A model generated the notes under the pieces. It was not told the origin of the DNA and made no database searches. It worked only from the letters and a program-made list of their open reading frames with translations. Shown piece by piece: positions 34,815-44,700 of a DNA stretch of 64,000 nt. Source of the stretch: Neiella holothuriorum (lineage in GTDB: Bacteria; Pseudomonadota; Gammaproteobacteria; Enterobacterales; Neiellaceae); NCBI RefSeq assembly GCF_019457915.1, contig NZ_JAHZSS010000004.1, positions 1 to 64,000 of the forward strand. Direction: 5' to 3'. The stretch's first letter is position 1. Every line of letters starts with the position of its first letter. Both the position numbers and the translations under genes were made by a program.

Positions 34815-35660
34815 ATGAGCGTTATTTTAGATATCAGTAAAATCGACATGGTATTCCCTACCCCAAAGGGACCATTTACCGCCCTAAAAGAAGTCGATCT
34901 GCAAATTTCAAAAGGTGAATTCGTTTCGCTGATTGGCCACTCAGGCTGTGGTAAGTCAACCGTATTGAACGTGGTTGCGGGGCTTTATCAAGCATCTACT
35001 GGTGGCGTCATCCTAAATGGTCGTGAGGTTTCAGAACCCGGCCCAGAGCGCGCCGTGGTGTTCCAAAACCATTCATTGCTACCTTGGTTAACGGCTTACC
35101 AAAACGTTGAACTTGCCGTGAAGCAAGTCTTTGGCCGCAGCAAGTCAAAAGCAGAAGTCCGCGATTGGGTTGAGCACAACCTCAAGTTAGTGCACATGGA
35201 TCACGCCATGAACAAACGTCCGGATGAGATTTCTGGCGGCATGAAGCAGCGCGTTGGTATTGCCCGAGCACTCGCAATGCAACCTGAAGTGCTATTGATG
35301 GATGAACCTTTCGGTGCACTCGATGCGTTAACCCGCGCCCACATGCAAGACTCACTGATGGAAATTCAAGCTGAGCTGAACAACACCGTCATCATGATCA
35401 CTCACGATGTTGATGAAGCCGTACTGCTTTCGGATCGTATCGTCATGATGACCAACGGCCCAGCCGCCACCATTGGTGAAATTCTCGATGTTAACCTGGA
35501 ACGCCCGCGCGAACGCCTAGCGCTGGCCGAAGACCCTGAATATAACCACCTTCGCTCCGAAGTTCTGAAATTCCTCTATGAAAAGCAACGCAAAGTAGAG
35601 CCGATTTCAGCATCAAAGAGTGCAAAAGAATCTACGAAAAAGACCACTGAAGTGGCGTAA
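34815..35660 (+). CDS. Nitrate-type ABC transporter ATP-binding protein (NrtD/NrtC ATPase domain only)
   Basis: The 281-residue ATPase has Walker A GHSGCGKST (41-49), Q-loop VFQNHSLLPW, signature ISGGM with KQRVGIARA, and Walker B LLMDEPFGALD, all intact. It lacks the extra NrtA-like regulatory domain of cyanobacterial NrtC, so it is most like NrtD or a taurine/nitrate family ATPase. A homodimer would power the NrtB permease. The C-terminal tail is Lys/Ser/Thr-rich. AAAGGAAAAG precedes the ATG, 25 bases after nrtB. Confidence 0.92.
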   Translation: MSVILDISKIDMVFPTPKGPFTALKEVDLQISKGEFVSLIGHSGCGKSTVLNVVAGLYQASTGGVILNGREVSEPGPERAVVFQNHSLLPWLTAYQNVELAVKQVFGRSKSKAEVRDWVEHNLKLVHMDHAMNKRPDEISGGMKQRVGIARALAMQPEVLLMDEPFGALDALTRAHMQDSLMEIQAELNNTVIMITHDVDEAVLLSDRIVMMTNGPAATIGEILDVNLERPRERLALAEDPEYNHLRSEVLKFLYEKQRKVEPISASKSAKESTKKTTEVA

Positions 35661-35708
35661 GTATCAAAACATTCAATTAATAGCGATAAATTCAAAAGGA
35701 ACTAACAG

Positions 35709-36902
35709 ATGAACAAACTTGCACTGTCTGTATCACTAGCGCTTGCTGCGGTTGCACAACCAACGTTGGCTGAAGATTTTGGTAGCGCGTTGAGTGGCGG
35801 TAAAGTCTCAACGGACATGAACCTGCGCTACGAAAATGTTTCTGATGACTCAGATGCCAAAGATGCCGATGCGCTTACCCTGCGTACTCGTCTCACTTAT
35901 TCAACAGGCGCTTACAAAGGTTTCTCTGCCACCATTGGCATGGAAGACGTGCGCGTGGTTGCCGGTTTAGAAGATTACAATGCAGCGGGATTAAACGGTA
36001 AGCCAGAGTATTCTGTTATTGCAGATCCAGAAACCACAGAGCTTGATCAAGGCTATATCTCATACGCCTACAAAACTGTTGGCGTTAAAGTGGGTCGCCA
36101 AGTTCTCGCTTGGGACGGTCAACGTTTTGTTGGTCACGTTGGCTGGCGTCAGGATCGACAAACGTTTGATGCAATCAGCGTAGACTACAAACCACTTGAA
36201 GAATTGACGCTCAAATACGCCTACATCGACCAACGTAATCGTATTTTCGCAGAAGATCGCGACATCAACTCTGAAGATCACTTGTTCAACGCTTCTTACA
36301 AAACGTCGATTGGTACTGTGACCGGTTATGGCTACTTGCTAGAAGAAGACAACGATACTGAAAACCAATACGACACCTACGGCATTAGCTTTAAAGGTGC
36401 CAAGCAGCTAGAAAGTGTGAAAGTACTTTATGCTGCAGAATACGCTAGCCAAACCTTTGAAAACGCTGCCGGCGCTGACTTTGATACCGACTACTACTTG
36501 GTCGAAGGTGGCGTTGTGATCAACGGCATCACATTGAAAGCCGGTTACGAAGTGCTGGGGTCAGACGATGGCATGAAGGGCTTCCAAACACCTCTGGCAA
36601 CGTTGCACAAGTTCCAAGGTTGGGCGGATAAGTTCCTGAGCACGCCAGATGTTGGTATTGAAGATATTTACGTATCTGCTAGCGGTAAACTGTTCGGTGG
36701 TAAGTGGGTTGTTGCCTATCACGACTTCACTGCTAACGAATCAACTGACACCATGGATGACTTGGGTTCAGAGCTTGACTTGTTGTACGCCTACAAATTC
36801 AACAAAGTGTTCAGCGGTGGTGTGAAGTTCGCAGCTTACTCAGCGGATGATCATAGCGTTGATACCGATAAAGTTTGGGTTTGGACAAGCGCTAAATTCT
36901 AA
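35709..36902 (+). CDS. Outer-membrane porin (alginate-export/OprD-like barrel)
   Basis: The 397-residue protein has a signal peptide (cleavage after PTLA). Its mature part is rich in alternating aromatic and polar strands, with VGVKVGRQVLAWDGQRFVGHVGWRQDRQ near residues 120-150, a pattern seen in alginate_exp-type porins that bind anions. It ends in ...WVWTSAKF, the terminal Phe used by the Bam machinery for barrel insertion. It is the last gene of the nrt operon, 48 bases after the ATPase, and probably lets nitrate or nitrite cross the outer membrane; this role is inferred from position. Confidence 0.8.
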   Translation: MNKLALSVSLALAAVAQPTLAEDFGSALSGGKVSTDMNLRYENVSDDSDAKDADALTLRTRLTYSTGAYKGFSATIGMEDVRVVAGLEDYNAAGLNGKPEYSVIADPETTELDQGYISYAYKTVGVKVGRQVLAWDGQRFVGHVGWRQDRQTFDAISVDYKPLEELTLKYAYIDQRNRIFAEDRDINSEDHLFNASYKTSIGTVTGYGYLLEEDNDTENQYDTYGISFKGAKQLESVKVLYAAEYASQTFENAAGADFDTDYYLVEGGVVINGITLKAGYEVLGSDDGMKGFQTPLATLHKFQGWADKFLSTPDVGIEDIYVSASGKLFGGKWVVAYHDFTANESTDTMDDLGSELDLLYAYKFNKVFSGGVKFAAYSADDHSVDTDKVWVWTSAKF

Positions 36903-36928
36903 AACCAACGATTATTTGTTCGCTTAAA

Positions 36929-36954
36929 CAAAGGGAGCTTCGGCTCCCTTTTTA
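36929..36954 (+). terminator. Terminator of the nrt operon
   Basis: AAAGGGAGC and GCTCCCTTT enclose a TTCG tetraloop and are followed by more T residues, 27 bases after the porin stop. Confidence 0.9.
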
Positions 36955-37073
36955 AATATCCAGAAAGAAAGTTCGCTATTCACTAAGGCAACTTTTATAG
37001 TGGTTGTTCATCGTAGCGAATCGAGGTCGATTTTGACTTGTTGCGGGTATTCACCCAACCAATAAGTGAAATC

Positions 37074-37730
37074 ATGTCAGACGTCCGAATTTGCTACCAA
37101 ACCATCTGTGTTGGCCAACACGACATTCACATCCGCAGCTTACGTGACAATCAACAGTTTGCCGATCCGCTCGGTGAAGCTGAATCATTTGGTATTTCAT
37201 CAGCCCAATGGCCATTGTTCGGTGTGCTCTGGACCTCTAGCGAAGTGCTTGCTCATCAAATGGTCGACTTTGAAATCGAAGGCAAACGAATCTTAGAAGT
37301 GGGCTGTGGTTTAGCCTTGTCTAGTTTGCTGCTCAAGGCGCGACAAGCTGACGTTACGGCAACCGATATTCACCCCGAGGCAGAGCGATTTTTGGTTGAG
37401 AATATCAGGCTCAATGGCACTTCAAACATTCCGTTTCTACGAACCGGCTGGGCGGATACCAGTGACGGTTTAGGCCAATTCGATGTCATTATTGGCTCAG
37501 ATTTACTGTACGAAATTGAACAGGCCGAACTGTTATCACAATTTATTCAACGCCATGCCAAGCCCAATAGCGAAGTCATAATGATTGACCCTGGCCGTAA
37601 GATTCATCCTAAATTTAGTAAAAAAATGGGGTTGCTTGGTTATCAATTGCAAAAATACAAGCCGCCGCAAACCGACTACGAAACGGGCACATTTAGTGGC
37701 CAAATTCTGCGTTATAGGCGCGAGGCTTAA
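37074..37730 (+). CDS. Class I SAM-dependent methyltransferase (METTL21/NNMT-like)
   Basis: The 218-residue protein has the SAM-binding motif I ILEVGCGLALSSLLL at about residues 75-89, motif II with TATDIHPEAERFLVENI, and IIGSDLLYE as the post-motif acidic turn. The N-terminal WPLFGVLWTSSEVLA stretch resembles the METTL21 group of protein lysine methyltransferases and the bacterial predicted nicotinamide N-methyltransferases. The target is unknown. The ATG at 37074 is preferred to an upstream TTG. It converges with miaE, leaving only nine bases between the two stops. Confidence 0.8.
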   Translation: MSDVRICYQTICVGQHDIHIRSLRDNQQFADPLGEAESFGISSAQWPLFGVLWTSSEVLAHQMVDFEIEGKRILEVGCGLALSSLLLKARQADVTATDIHPEAERFLVENIRLNGTSNIPFLRTGWADTSDGLGQFDVIIGSDLLYEIEQAELLSQFIQRHAKPNSEVIMIDPGRKIHPKFSKKMGLLGYQLQKYKPPQTDYETGTFSGQILRYRREA

Positions 37731-37739
37731 TTAAATTGA

Positions 37740-38498
37740 TTAGGCTGGCACACCACTATGGAATCGAAATTCATCATCAAGCGACGCAATTAGTTCGCCT
37801 TCAAGCTGAGTAAAAAAGTCGACCCGAGGCTGAATGGATTCATCGCCTGCGACTTGTTGCGCGAGCGTCAAGTAATCTTCAAAGTGGCGAGCTTCAGAAC
37901 GCAATAGCGATGTGTAAAAGCGCCCCAAATCATCATCGATATAAGGCACTAGAGCCGCAAAGCGCTCACAAGATCGAGCTTCAATGATGGCGCCACAAAT
38001 CAACTTGTCGATCAACGCTTGAGGTTCATACGTTCGTACTCGACGCATCATGCCTTTAGCATAGCGCCCTGCCCCGAGCGACTCATAAGCAATGCCGCGC
38101 TGTTCAAGTATCTCTAACACTTGCTGAAAATGATGCAGCTCTTCTTTAATCAGCAGCACCATTTTATCGACCAAATCGTGGCCGAAACTAACATCCTCTC
38201 GCACCATTAGCTTTTTGTTGAGGCCCGATTGCGTGATGCTAGCGGCATCAAATGGCACCTTTCGATAGACGAAATCTTCATATGGCTTTAACCATGCTAA
38301 TAGCGCGTCACTACTTTGAGATGACACCGCATAACGTCGGATCAGCAACATCGCTGTTTGGGCTGCTTTAAGCTCGCAATTACAGTGATCAATTAATAAG
38401 GCAGGCAATTGTTCTGGTTGGGACGCTTTGGTCAGCCATGCTTCAGGCGTGCGCCCTTGCAAGAATTCAACAATGGGCTGGATTAAGTCAGTCTGCAT
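37740..38498 (-). CDS. miaE: tRNA-(ms2io6A37) hydroxylase MiaE
   Basis: The 252-residue di-iron protein hydroxylates ms2i6A at position 37 of tRNAs reading UNN codons. Iron ligands of the ferritin-like fold are visible in EELHHFQQVLEILEQRG (middle), EARSCERFAAL and SEARHFEDYL (C-terminal half). GAGGACTATTTCC precedes the ATG at 38498; upstream in-frame codons (to 38570) lack such a site. It is transcribed away from the c-di-GMP gene, with a 268-base divergent region between. Confidence 0.9.
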   Translation of the reverse strand: MQTDLIQPIVEFLQGRTPEAWLTKASQPEQLPALLIDHCNCELKAAQTAMLLIRRYAVSSQSSDALLAWLKPYEDFVYRKVPFDAASITQSGLNKKLMVREDVSFGHDLVDKMVLLIKEELHHFQQVLEILEQRGIAYESLGAGRYAKGMMRRVRTYEPQALIDKLICGAIIEARSCERFAALVPYIDDDLGRFYTSLLRSEARHFEDYLTLAQQVAGDESIQPRVDFFTQLEGELIASLDDEFRFHSGVPA

Positions 38499-38766
38499 GG
38501 AAATAGTCCTCGATGGCAATCGCGGCGAATTATACGGGCAAGCAATGCCGGTACCAAGCGCTAAGATCACCGGTTCACCGTTAACAAAATGTGAACAAAC
38601 TCACTCGAATCAATATATTTTACAATTCAGTTAGCATGAAATTGATCATTTCGCTGTTTTTTTTTGCATTTGTATTTAAAGTGTCTCGCAAGGTCGGCAT
38701 TGCGCCGCCGCCAGCTCAATGGAACGAGCGACTTAAAGTAGTTGTTTTTTGTAGTAGAGTAGTTTT

Positions 38767-41700
38767 ATGGGTGGCTCCACAATCCGGTCTGTCGCAGTGT
38801 TTACGCAAGTTGCTCATGGTTATTACCAAGGCGAGTTGTGTCGTGAACTGCTGACTTTAGCGCGCGAGTTGAACATTCGAATTCACCTCATTGTGACCGG
38901 CCAAGATAGCGACTACGCCGACACGCTTAGTCTTAATCATATCGACGCCGCCATTGTCGTCGGCAATGCCATATCAAGCCATTTACTCGACGAAATTCAA
39001 CGCCGCGAACTGCCAGTAGTTCGCATCGGTTGCTACAACGCCCATCACCATATTGATGCCGTAGAAACCGATAACGAAGACGGCATCACCCAAGCATTCA
39101 CCTCTTTACATGAACAAGGGCATCGCCAATTTAGCTACGTCGGCAATTTAAACATGACGGAGATGGGTGAGCGAGCTGAGGCATTTGCCCAATGTCAGCA
39201 CGCATATGGCTTGTCCAGTCAGGATATGACCACCATTTCTGTTTCCAGTGATTCTTTTCACGGTGGCGAGCAAGCAGTACTCGAATTGGCCAAACTGCCA
39301 CAAATGCCAACCGCCGTGTTGTGTGGCAACGATTTAATTGCTATTGGCCTGATTGGCCAACTGCAAAAGCGAGGCTGGCGCGTGCCGCAAGATATTGCGG
39401 TGGTTGGCTTTGATGGATCGGCGGTAGCCAACAGCCACCGACCTTCGATTAGTTCGGTACACCAAGACTATTTTTCAATGGCGGAAGCAGCGTTCGAGCT
39501 ACTCATTGCTCGCAGTCAAACCCCCACTAAAGCCACTAGCCTAATTAAAATCCCGACTAAATTTGTGGCCGCTCAAAGCTCTGACTTAGCAGAAACATTC
39601 CAAGCTCCAGCGGTTGAATTAGTTGATCCCATGCTGGCAATTCGTTCTCGCCAAGCTTACTTCAGCACGCATGAAAACATGCGAACAAGTCTGGCAGAAT
39701 TTATCAGCCTAAATCACCAGTTTGGTGAGTTTATGCGCTTTGCCTGCTTAGCCGCTTGGCAGGGCGAAAGCAGTACCGCAAGTTATTTGAATATCACCGA
39801 AATGTATGGTGATTTTGCTGAATTAGATCTGCACCAACACAAAGGCTCGCTGAACGTCAGACCCGACTTCTATCCGCCAGAGCAGCTAACCGAAAAATAC
39901 TGCAACCCGGCCAGTCAAGTACTCACAATGCCCATTCGACTGCGGGGCGAATTATGGGGCGCATTAACGTTTGCCGCCCGCTTTACACCGGCGAGTCGAA
40001 TTGAACAGTATCATCAATTTGTTGAGCTGGTAGCTCAGTTAGCACAGCGCATCGAGCGAGATTTGTTGGAGCAGCTGGCCGCTAAGCACTCTAAACAAAC
40101 CGATCGCCTGCAGCGCCGCTTGCAGTCCGTTGCACAGCAAGCCTCCGGAGGTTTGTGGGAATGGAACCTGTTATCTGGCGAAGTGAACTGGAATGATCGC
40201 GCATTAGAGCTATTAGGCTTTGCCCCCGATGAACGCCGCAATCGAACGCGCTCCACCGACTTTTACCAATACATGGCCGAAGCGGATGTCGATGTGGTTA
40301 AGCAGCGCGTTGACGCCCACATTCAACATGGTATGCCCTTTTCGGTTAGCTTCCGGATGCTGTGCCAAGATGGCTCTGTACGATGGTTTTCAGCCACCGG
40401 AGAAGCCATCGTTGATCGTAATGGCCAAGCCAAGAGAATGCTCGGTAGCCTCAAAGATGTGACTGACAAGCGGCGCAACGATCAGCGTTTTCAAATGGCG
40501 GCGAGTTACGACGCCCTTACGGGGTTGCCAAACCGTTCAATGATCAGCGACCAAATTTCGCAACAACTAAAAGCCGCGCCAGAACAACCGCTGGCAGTGC
40601 TGCAAATCGGTCTCGACCGGTTCAAACACCTGAATGACCGATTTGGTCACGAAGTGGGTGATCGCCTACTTCAACACATCGCCAGCGTCCTTAAGAAAAG
40701 TCTGCGTGACGGCGACTTCTTCGCCCGCTTCAGCGGTGATGAGTTTATATGTTTGTGTTTGGTTGATAATCAACGTCAAGCAGTGATGATGGCCAATCGT
40801 CTGTTAAGCCATATTGAACAGCCGCTTCAAAAAACCTTGGGCGTTGATTATTTTGTAACGGCCAGTGCTGGTATTGCGCTTTATCCCGATCACGCCGATG
40901 CATCAACGAATCTATTGCGCAATGCCGATATGGCGATGCAGCAAGCCAAAAAATCAGGTAAAAACCAATCGGTACTTTTCAAACAGTCATTGCAGTTAGA
41001 ACACAATGTTCGCGCCCGTATTGATCACGAGCTGCGCAAGGCCATTATTAAAAACGAACTCTCGTTGGTTTATCAGCCCCAAATATCGAGCGTGTACGGT
41101 GAGCTGGTTGGCGTTGAAGCTCTATTGCGTTGGCATTCTAGCGAGTTAGGCGAGGTTTCACCGGCCGAGTTTATTCCCATGGCAGAAGAAAACGGCCAAA
41201 TCATCGAGCTCGGTTTATGGGTACTAAAAACGGCCTGTCAAACGCTACGTAAATGGCAATTAACGGCGTCGCGCCCGCTCACCATGTCGGTGAATGTCAG
41301 CGCGGGTCAGTTGACCGATCCCAACTTTCTCAAAAACATGACGGACGTCATTCACGCAAGTGGCGTCGATCCTCGGGGCTTGGTGGTGGAAATCACAGAA
41401 TCAACTGCGATTTCGGAAATGGACAATGTTCGTAGCTTGCTTGAACAACTTACTGAGCAAGGCATTCGTATTGCGCTGGATGATTTTGGCACCGGCTTCT
41501 CCTCCATTTCGCTGCTCCGCCAATTGCCGTTTAACATCATTAAGATTGATCGTAGTTTCCTAAAAAGCTTGTCGCGCGGATCACAAGACTGGTACATCGT
41601 CAAAGCGATTCAGGACTTAGCTTCCGCACTCGGCCATGAAGTGGTTGCTGAAGGCGTTGAAACCAATCAGCAATTGACCTTAACGCGGGAGCTTCAATGT

Positions 41701-41802
41701 GACGTTGTTCAAGGTTACGTGTTTAGCCGCCCTATCCCTCTAAAAGAGCTGGAAGCCCGATATCTACTGACTCCCGAGACAAAAATCCGCCGGATCAGCT
41801 AA
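38767..41802 (+). CDS. Soluble LacI-type sensor fused to PAS-GGDEF-EAL (c-di-GMP enzyme)
   Basis: A 1011-residue protein without signal peptide or transmembrane helix. Order: a LacI/GalR-type sugar-sensor domain (about 5-275, VVGFDGSAVANSHRPSISSVHQD) lacking the DNA-binding HTH; a GAF-like region (about 300-440); a PAS domain (about 455-570, LLGFAPDE to GSLKDVTDKRRND); GGDEF with motif SGDEF (656-660); and EAL with EAL at 784-786, NVS, ITES, DDFGTGFSS (905-913), VVAEGVET and QGYVFSRP. The EAL ligands look complete, so phosphodiesterase activity is expected. SGDEF may be a weak cyclase or a GTP-binding regulatory site. Probably links a cytoplasmic sugar or nucleoside signal to c-di-GMP. Confidence 0.9.
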   Translation: MGGSTIRSVAVFTQVAHGYYQGELCRELLTLARELNIRIHLIVTGQDSDYADTLSLNHIDAAIVVGNAISSHLLDEIQRRELPVVRIGCYNAHHHIDAVETDNEDGITQAFTSLHEQGHRQFSYVGNLNMTEMGERAEAFAQCQHAYGLSSQDMTTISVSSDSFHGGEQAVLELAKLPQMPTAVLCGNDLIAIGLIGQLQKRGWRVPQDIAVVGFDGSAVANSHRPSISSVHQDYFSMAEAAFELLIARSQTPTKATSLIKIPTKFVAAQSSDLAETFQAPAVELVDPMLAIRSRQAYFSTHENMRTSLAEFISLNHQFGEFMRFACLAAWQGESSTASYLNITEMYGDFAELDLHQHKGSLNVRPDFYPPEQLTEKYCNPASQVLTMPIRLRGELWGALTFAARFTPASRIEQYHQFVELVAQLAQRIERDLLEQLAAKHSKQTDRLQRRLQSVAQQASGGLWEWNLLSGEVNWNDRALELLGFAPDERRNRTRSTDFYQYMAEADVDVVKQRVDAHIQHGMPFSVSFRMLCQDGSVRWFSATGEAIVDRNGQAKRMLGSLKDVTDKRRNDQRFQMAASYDALTGLPNRSMISDQISQQLKAAPEQPLAVLQIGLDRFKHLNDRFGHEVGDRLLQHIASVLKKSLRDGDFFARFSGDEFICLCLVDNQRQAVMMANRLLSHIEQPLQKTLGVDYFVTASAGIALYPDHADASTNLLRNADMAMQQAKKSGKNQSVLFKQSLQLEHNVRARIDHELRKAIIKNELSLVYQPQISSVYGELVGVEALLRWHSSELGEVSPAEFIPMAEENGQIIELGLWVLKTACQTLRKWQLTASRPLTMSVNVSAGQLTDPNFLKNMTDVIHASGVDPRGLVVEITESTAISEMDNVRSLLEQLTEQGIRIALDDFGTGFSSISLLRQLPFNIIKIDRSFLKSLSRGSQDWYIVKAIQDLASALGHEVVAEGVETNQQLTLTRELQCDVVQGYVFSRPIPLKELEARYLLTPETKIRRIS

Positions 41803-41923
41803 TTTCCCCAGCTTGACTAACGCCCCTCCCTCGTCAACAGTGATTTTTAAGCAGTTTAATTTTTGAACTGTTGCTGGTGAGAACGCCGTATAAATGGCGA
41901 CACAGAGAGAGAAGGAAAACACT

Positions 41924-42523
41924 ATGATCTTAAACCATCTTTGGGGCCTTTATGCGCACCCTCGAGAAGAATGGCATACCATTGATCGTGAACACGAGAG
42001 TGCTTCTTATAGCATCATGCATATTATGTTAGTGGCCCTCATCCCCCCCATTTGTGCTTATGCGTCATCCGTACATATCGGCTGGAGAATTGGTGTTGGT
42101 GATCCAATATTTTTATCATCCAATTCAGCGTTTATGATGGCGGTTGCCATGTATGGCGCTTTACTTGCCGGCGTTGCTGCTCTGGCCTATTTATCGAAAT
42201 GGATGGCAGAAACGTTCGGTTCAGCGCCAACCTATACCCAATGTTTAGAGCTTGCATCGTATACGGCAACCCCTTTACTGATGGTCGGTTTTGCGGCGTT
42301 ATACCCAGCGGTTTGGTTTGTCATGTTAGTTGGTTTGGCTGGCATCGCCTACTCAGTCTACCTGCTGTACTCCGGTATCCCAATCCTCATGCACATCCCA
42401 GAAGAACGCGGCTTTATTTACGCCAGCTCAGTAGTTACCTGTGGCTTGGTGTTGCTTGTGTCGACATTGGCTGCAACGGTGATCTTATGGAATTTAGGAC
42501 TAGGCCCTGAATTCGTCCATTAA
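41924..42523 (+). CDS. Yip1-family inner membrane protein
   Basis: The 199-residue protein has a short cytoplasmic start (LNHLWGLYAHPREEWHTIDREHE, typical of bacterial Yip1/DUF1282 proteins) and about five transmembrane helices (around 33-55, 68-92, 112-130, 135-155 and 170-190). Bacterial members have no established function. AAGGAAAACACT precedes the ATG at 41924, so this start is chosen over one 30 bases upstream. It converges with purF on a shared terminator. Confidence 0.82.
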   Translation: MILNHLWGLYAHPREEWHTIDREHESASYSIMHIMLVALIPPICAYASSVHIGWRIGVGDPIFLSSNSAFMMAVAMYGALLAGVAALAYLSKWMAETFGSAPTYTQCLELASYTATPLLMVGFAALYPAVWFVMLVGLAGIAYSVYLLYSGIPILMHIPEERGFIYASSVVTCGLVLLVSTLAATVILWNLGLGPEFVH

Positions 42524-42542
42524 ACAGTCATAACGCAAAAAC

Positions 42543-42570
42543 AAAAAAGGCAGCTTACGCTGCCTTTTTG
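42543..42570. terminator. Bidirectional terminator between the Yip1 gene and purF
   Basis: AAAAAGGCAGC and GCTGCCTTTTT enclose a TTAC loop in the convergent gap, with A/T runs on both sides. Confidence 0.88.
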
Positions 42571-42595
42571 TTGCCTGAAACACTCCCAGCCAGTT

Positions 42596-44119
42596 TTATG
42601 GATGGCCTTCGTTATGCATTTCTAGGTTTGATGCCAACTCAGCAGCTTTGTCCGCTTGCGCATCATCGTTACGCATGTTGTTGAGGTGATCGAGGTAGTC
42701 ACGGTCAATATCATTGGTCACGTAGCAACCATCAAACACCGAGGTCTCGAAGCCCTTAAGTTCAGGGTTGCCTTCACTAACCGCACTTTCCAAATCGGAC
42801 AAGTCTTGGAAAATCAGGCCGTCGGCTTCAATTTCCTTACAGATCCCATCAACAGTACGCTGGTGAGCAATCAACTCTTCAGCCGATGGCATATCAATGC
42901 CATAAACGTTCGGATAACGAATTTCTGGAGCAGCAGACGCGAAGTAAACCTTATTAGCGCCGCTATCTCGAGCCATCTCAATAATTTGCTGAGAGGTAGT
43001 GCCGCGCACGATCGAGTCATCCACCAATAAAACGTTTTTGCCTTTAAACTCCGCACCAATGGCATTGAGCTTTTGGCGAACAGATTTTTTGCGCGTTTTC
43101 TGGCCAGGCATAATAAACGTACGGCCAATATAGCGGTTCTTCACATAGCCTTGGCGGTATGGAATTTTAAGCTCGGCGGCAATTTCCAACGCAATATCGC
43201 AGGATGTTTCCGGAATCGGAATAATCACATCGATTTTCTTGTCAGCCCATTCGCGGTGGATTTTCTGGCCCAGCTTACGGCCCATACGAACGCGAGCTTG
43301 GTAAACCGAAACTTTATCGATGAATGAGTCAGGGCGAGCAAAATAAACGAATTCAAAAATACACGGATTGTGCGCAATTTTTTCAACGCATTGCTGGCTG
43401 AACAATTGCCCATCATCGGTAATGTAAATCGCTTCGCCTGGTTCAATATCGCGCTCTAAATTGAATCCGCAGACATCCAGCGCAACACTTTCAGAGGCCA
43501 CCATGTAATCAGTTTTGCCATTTTCATCAACGCGAGTTCCAAGAACGAGCGGACGAATACCATGGGGATCACGAAATGCCATGAGGCCGTGGCCGATGAT
43601 CAACGATACTGCCGCATAGCCGCCGCGAACTTGTTTCACCGTGGCCTTGATGGCTGCGAAAATATCTTCTGGCGTTAAGCTCCACTGACGTGAAACACAC
43701 ATTTCGTGTGCCAAAACGTTCAACAGAACTTCCGAATCAGAGGTGGTGTTAATATGGCGACGTGCTGTTTGATACAGCATGTCTTTTAGCTCATCGGCGT
43801 TGGTCAAATTACCGTTATGAGCAAGTGCAACACCAAACGGAGAGTTAGCATAAAAAGGCTGAGCCTCTGCCGAGCTTGAGCTACCTGCGGTAGGGTAACG
43901 CACGTGGCCAATGCCAACGGTGCCTTGTAAACGGTGCATGTGGAGCGTGCTAAACACGTCCCGCACTAAACCATTTGCTTTACGCAAACGGAATCGTTGT
44001 TGCTCATCAATGGTCATGATGCCGGCCGCGTCTTGGCCTCGATGCTGTAATACAGTCAGCGCATCATAAATGGTCTGGTTCACTGGCGAATTCGCCACAA
44101 TGCCCACAATACCGCACAT
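42596..44119 (-). CDS. purF: Amidophosphoribosyltransferase PurF
   Basis: The 507-residue enzyme makes phosphoribosylamine from PRPP and glutamine, the first step of purine synthesis. It starts MCGIVGIV, so Cys2 becomes the N-terminal glutaminase nucleophile after Met removal; this fixes the start at 44119, with AGGTGA upstream, over an open upstream frame with a GTG. The PRPP-binding loop [17 protein letters not shown] lies near residues 362-378. It follows cvpA closely, the conserved cvpA-purF operon. Confidence 0.97.
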   Translation of the reverse strand: MCGIVGIVANSPVNQTIYDALTVLQHRGQDAAGIMTIDEQQRFRLRKANGLVRDVFSTLHMHRLQGTVGIGHVRYPTAGSSSSAEAQPFYANSPFGVALAHNGNLTNADELKDMLYQTARRHINTTSDSEVLLNVLAHEMCVSRQWSLTPEDIFAAIKATVKQVRGGYAAVSLIIGHGLMAFRDPHGIRPLVLGTRVDENGKTDYMVASESVALDVCGFNLERDIEPGEAIYITDDGQLFSQQCVEKIAHNPCIFEFVYFARPDSFIDKVSVYQARVRMGRKLGQKIHREWADKKIDVIIPIPETSCDIALEIAAELKIPYRQGYVKNRYIGRTFIMPGQKTRKKSVRQKLNAIGAEFKGKNVLLVDDSIVRGTTSQQIIEMARDSGANKVYFASAAPEIRYPNVYGIDMPSAEELIAHQRTVDGICKEIEADGLIFQDLSDLESAVSEGNPELKGFETSVFDGCYVTNDIDRDYLDHLNNMRNDDAQADKAAELASNLEMHNEGHP

Positions 44120-44132
44120 AATAAGGGTCACC

Positions 44133-44633
44133 TCAGCTGGAGGTCGTCGCTACCTTAAGTAAATCCGACGACTGCTCGATATAATCAAAAAACCAACGAA
44201 CAACTATTTTAAATTCAGGGATCAACAAGGAATCTTGCCACCACTGACTTTGCGCAGCTCCGGTAAAGGCGTCCATGAAAAACAGCAATGCGCAAACGAT
44301 CAAAACACCTCGTAATCCGCCAAACACTAGCCCTAATACTCGATCTGTGCCAGATAATCCGGTTTTATCAACCAATCCGGCAATCACAGTATTAACGAGT
44401 GCCCCTAAAATCAGGGTAACGACAAACAACGCGGCAATGGCTGCAGCATCCCGCAACAGCGCATCATCAATACCAGTAATAAATACTGCTAAATCTTGGT
44501 AGAACTGGCTTGCAATGAAAAAGGCTACAACCCAAGTGACTAACGAAATGGCTTCCCGAGTAAAGCCGCGGATCAAGCTCACCAGAGCTGAAACCGCAAT
44601 TACTACGAGGATGGTGTAATCAATCCAGACCAT
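44133..44633 (-). CDS. cvpA: CvpA-family inner membrane protein
   Basis: The 166-residue protein begins [31 protein letters not shown], as E. coli CvpA, and has four transmembrane helices. CvpA is needed for colicin V production in E. coli and for envelope robustness; its mechanism is unknown. The ATG at 44633, with GGTGAG seven bases upstream, is chosen over a GTG at 44645. It is the first partner of purF and 67 bases after dedD. Confidence 0.93.
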   Translation of the reverse strand: MVWIDYTILVVIAVSALVSLIRGFTREAISLVTWVVAFFIASQFYQDLAVFITGIDDALLRDAAAIAALFVVTLILGALVNTVIAGLVDKTGLSGTDRVLGLVFGGLRGVLIVCALLFFMDAFTGAAQSQWWQDSLLIPEFKIVVRWFFDYIEQSSDLLKVATTSS

Positions 44634-44700
44634 GCTAGTACTCACCGACCAAAATCGGCGCGAATTCTAACAAAATTATGACAGCCTTGACCATGTGAAT

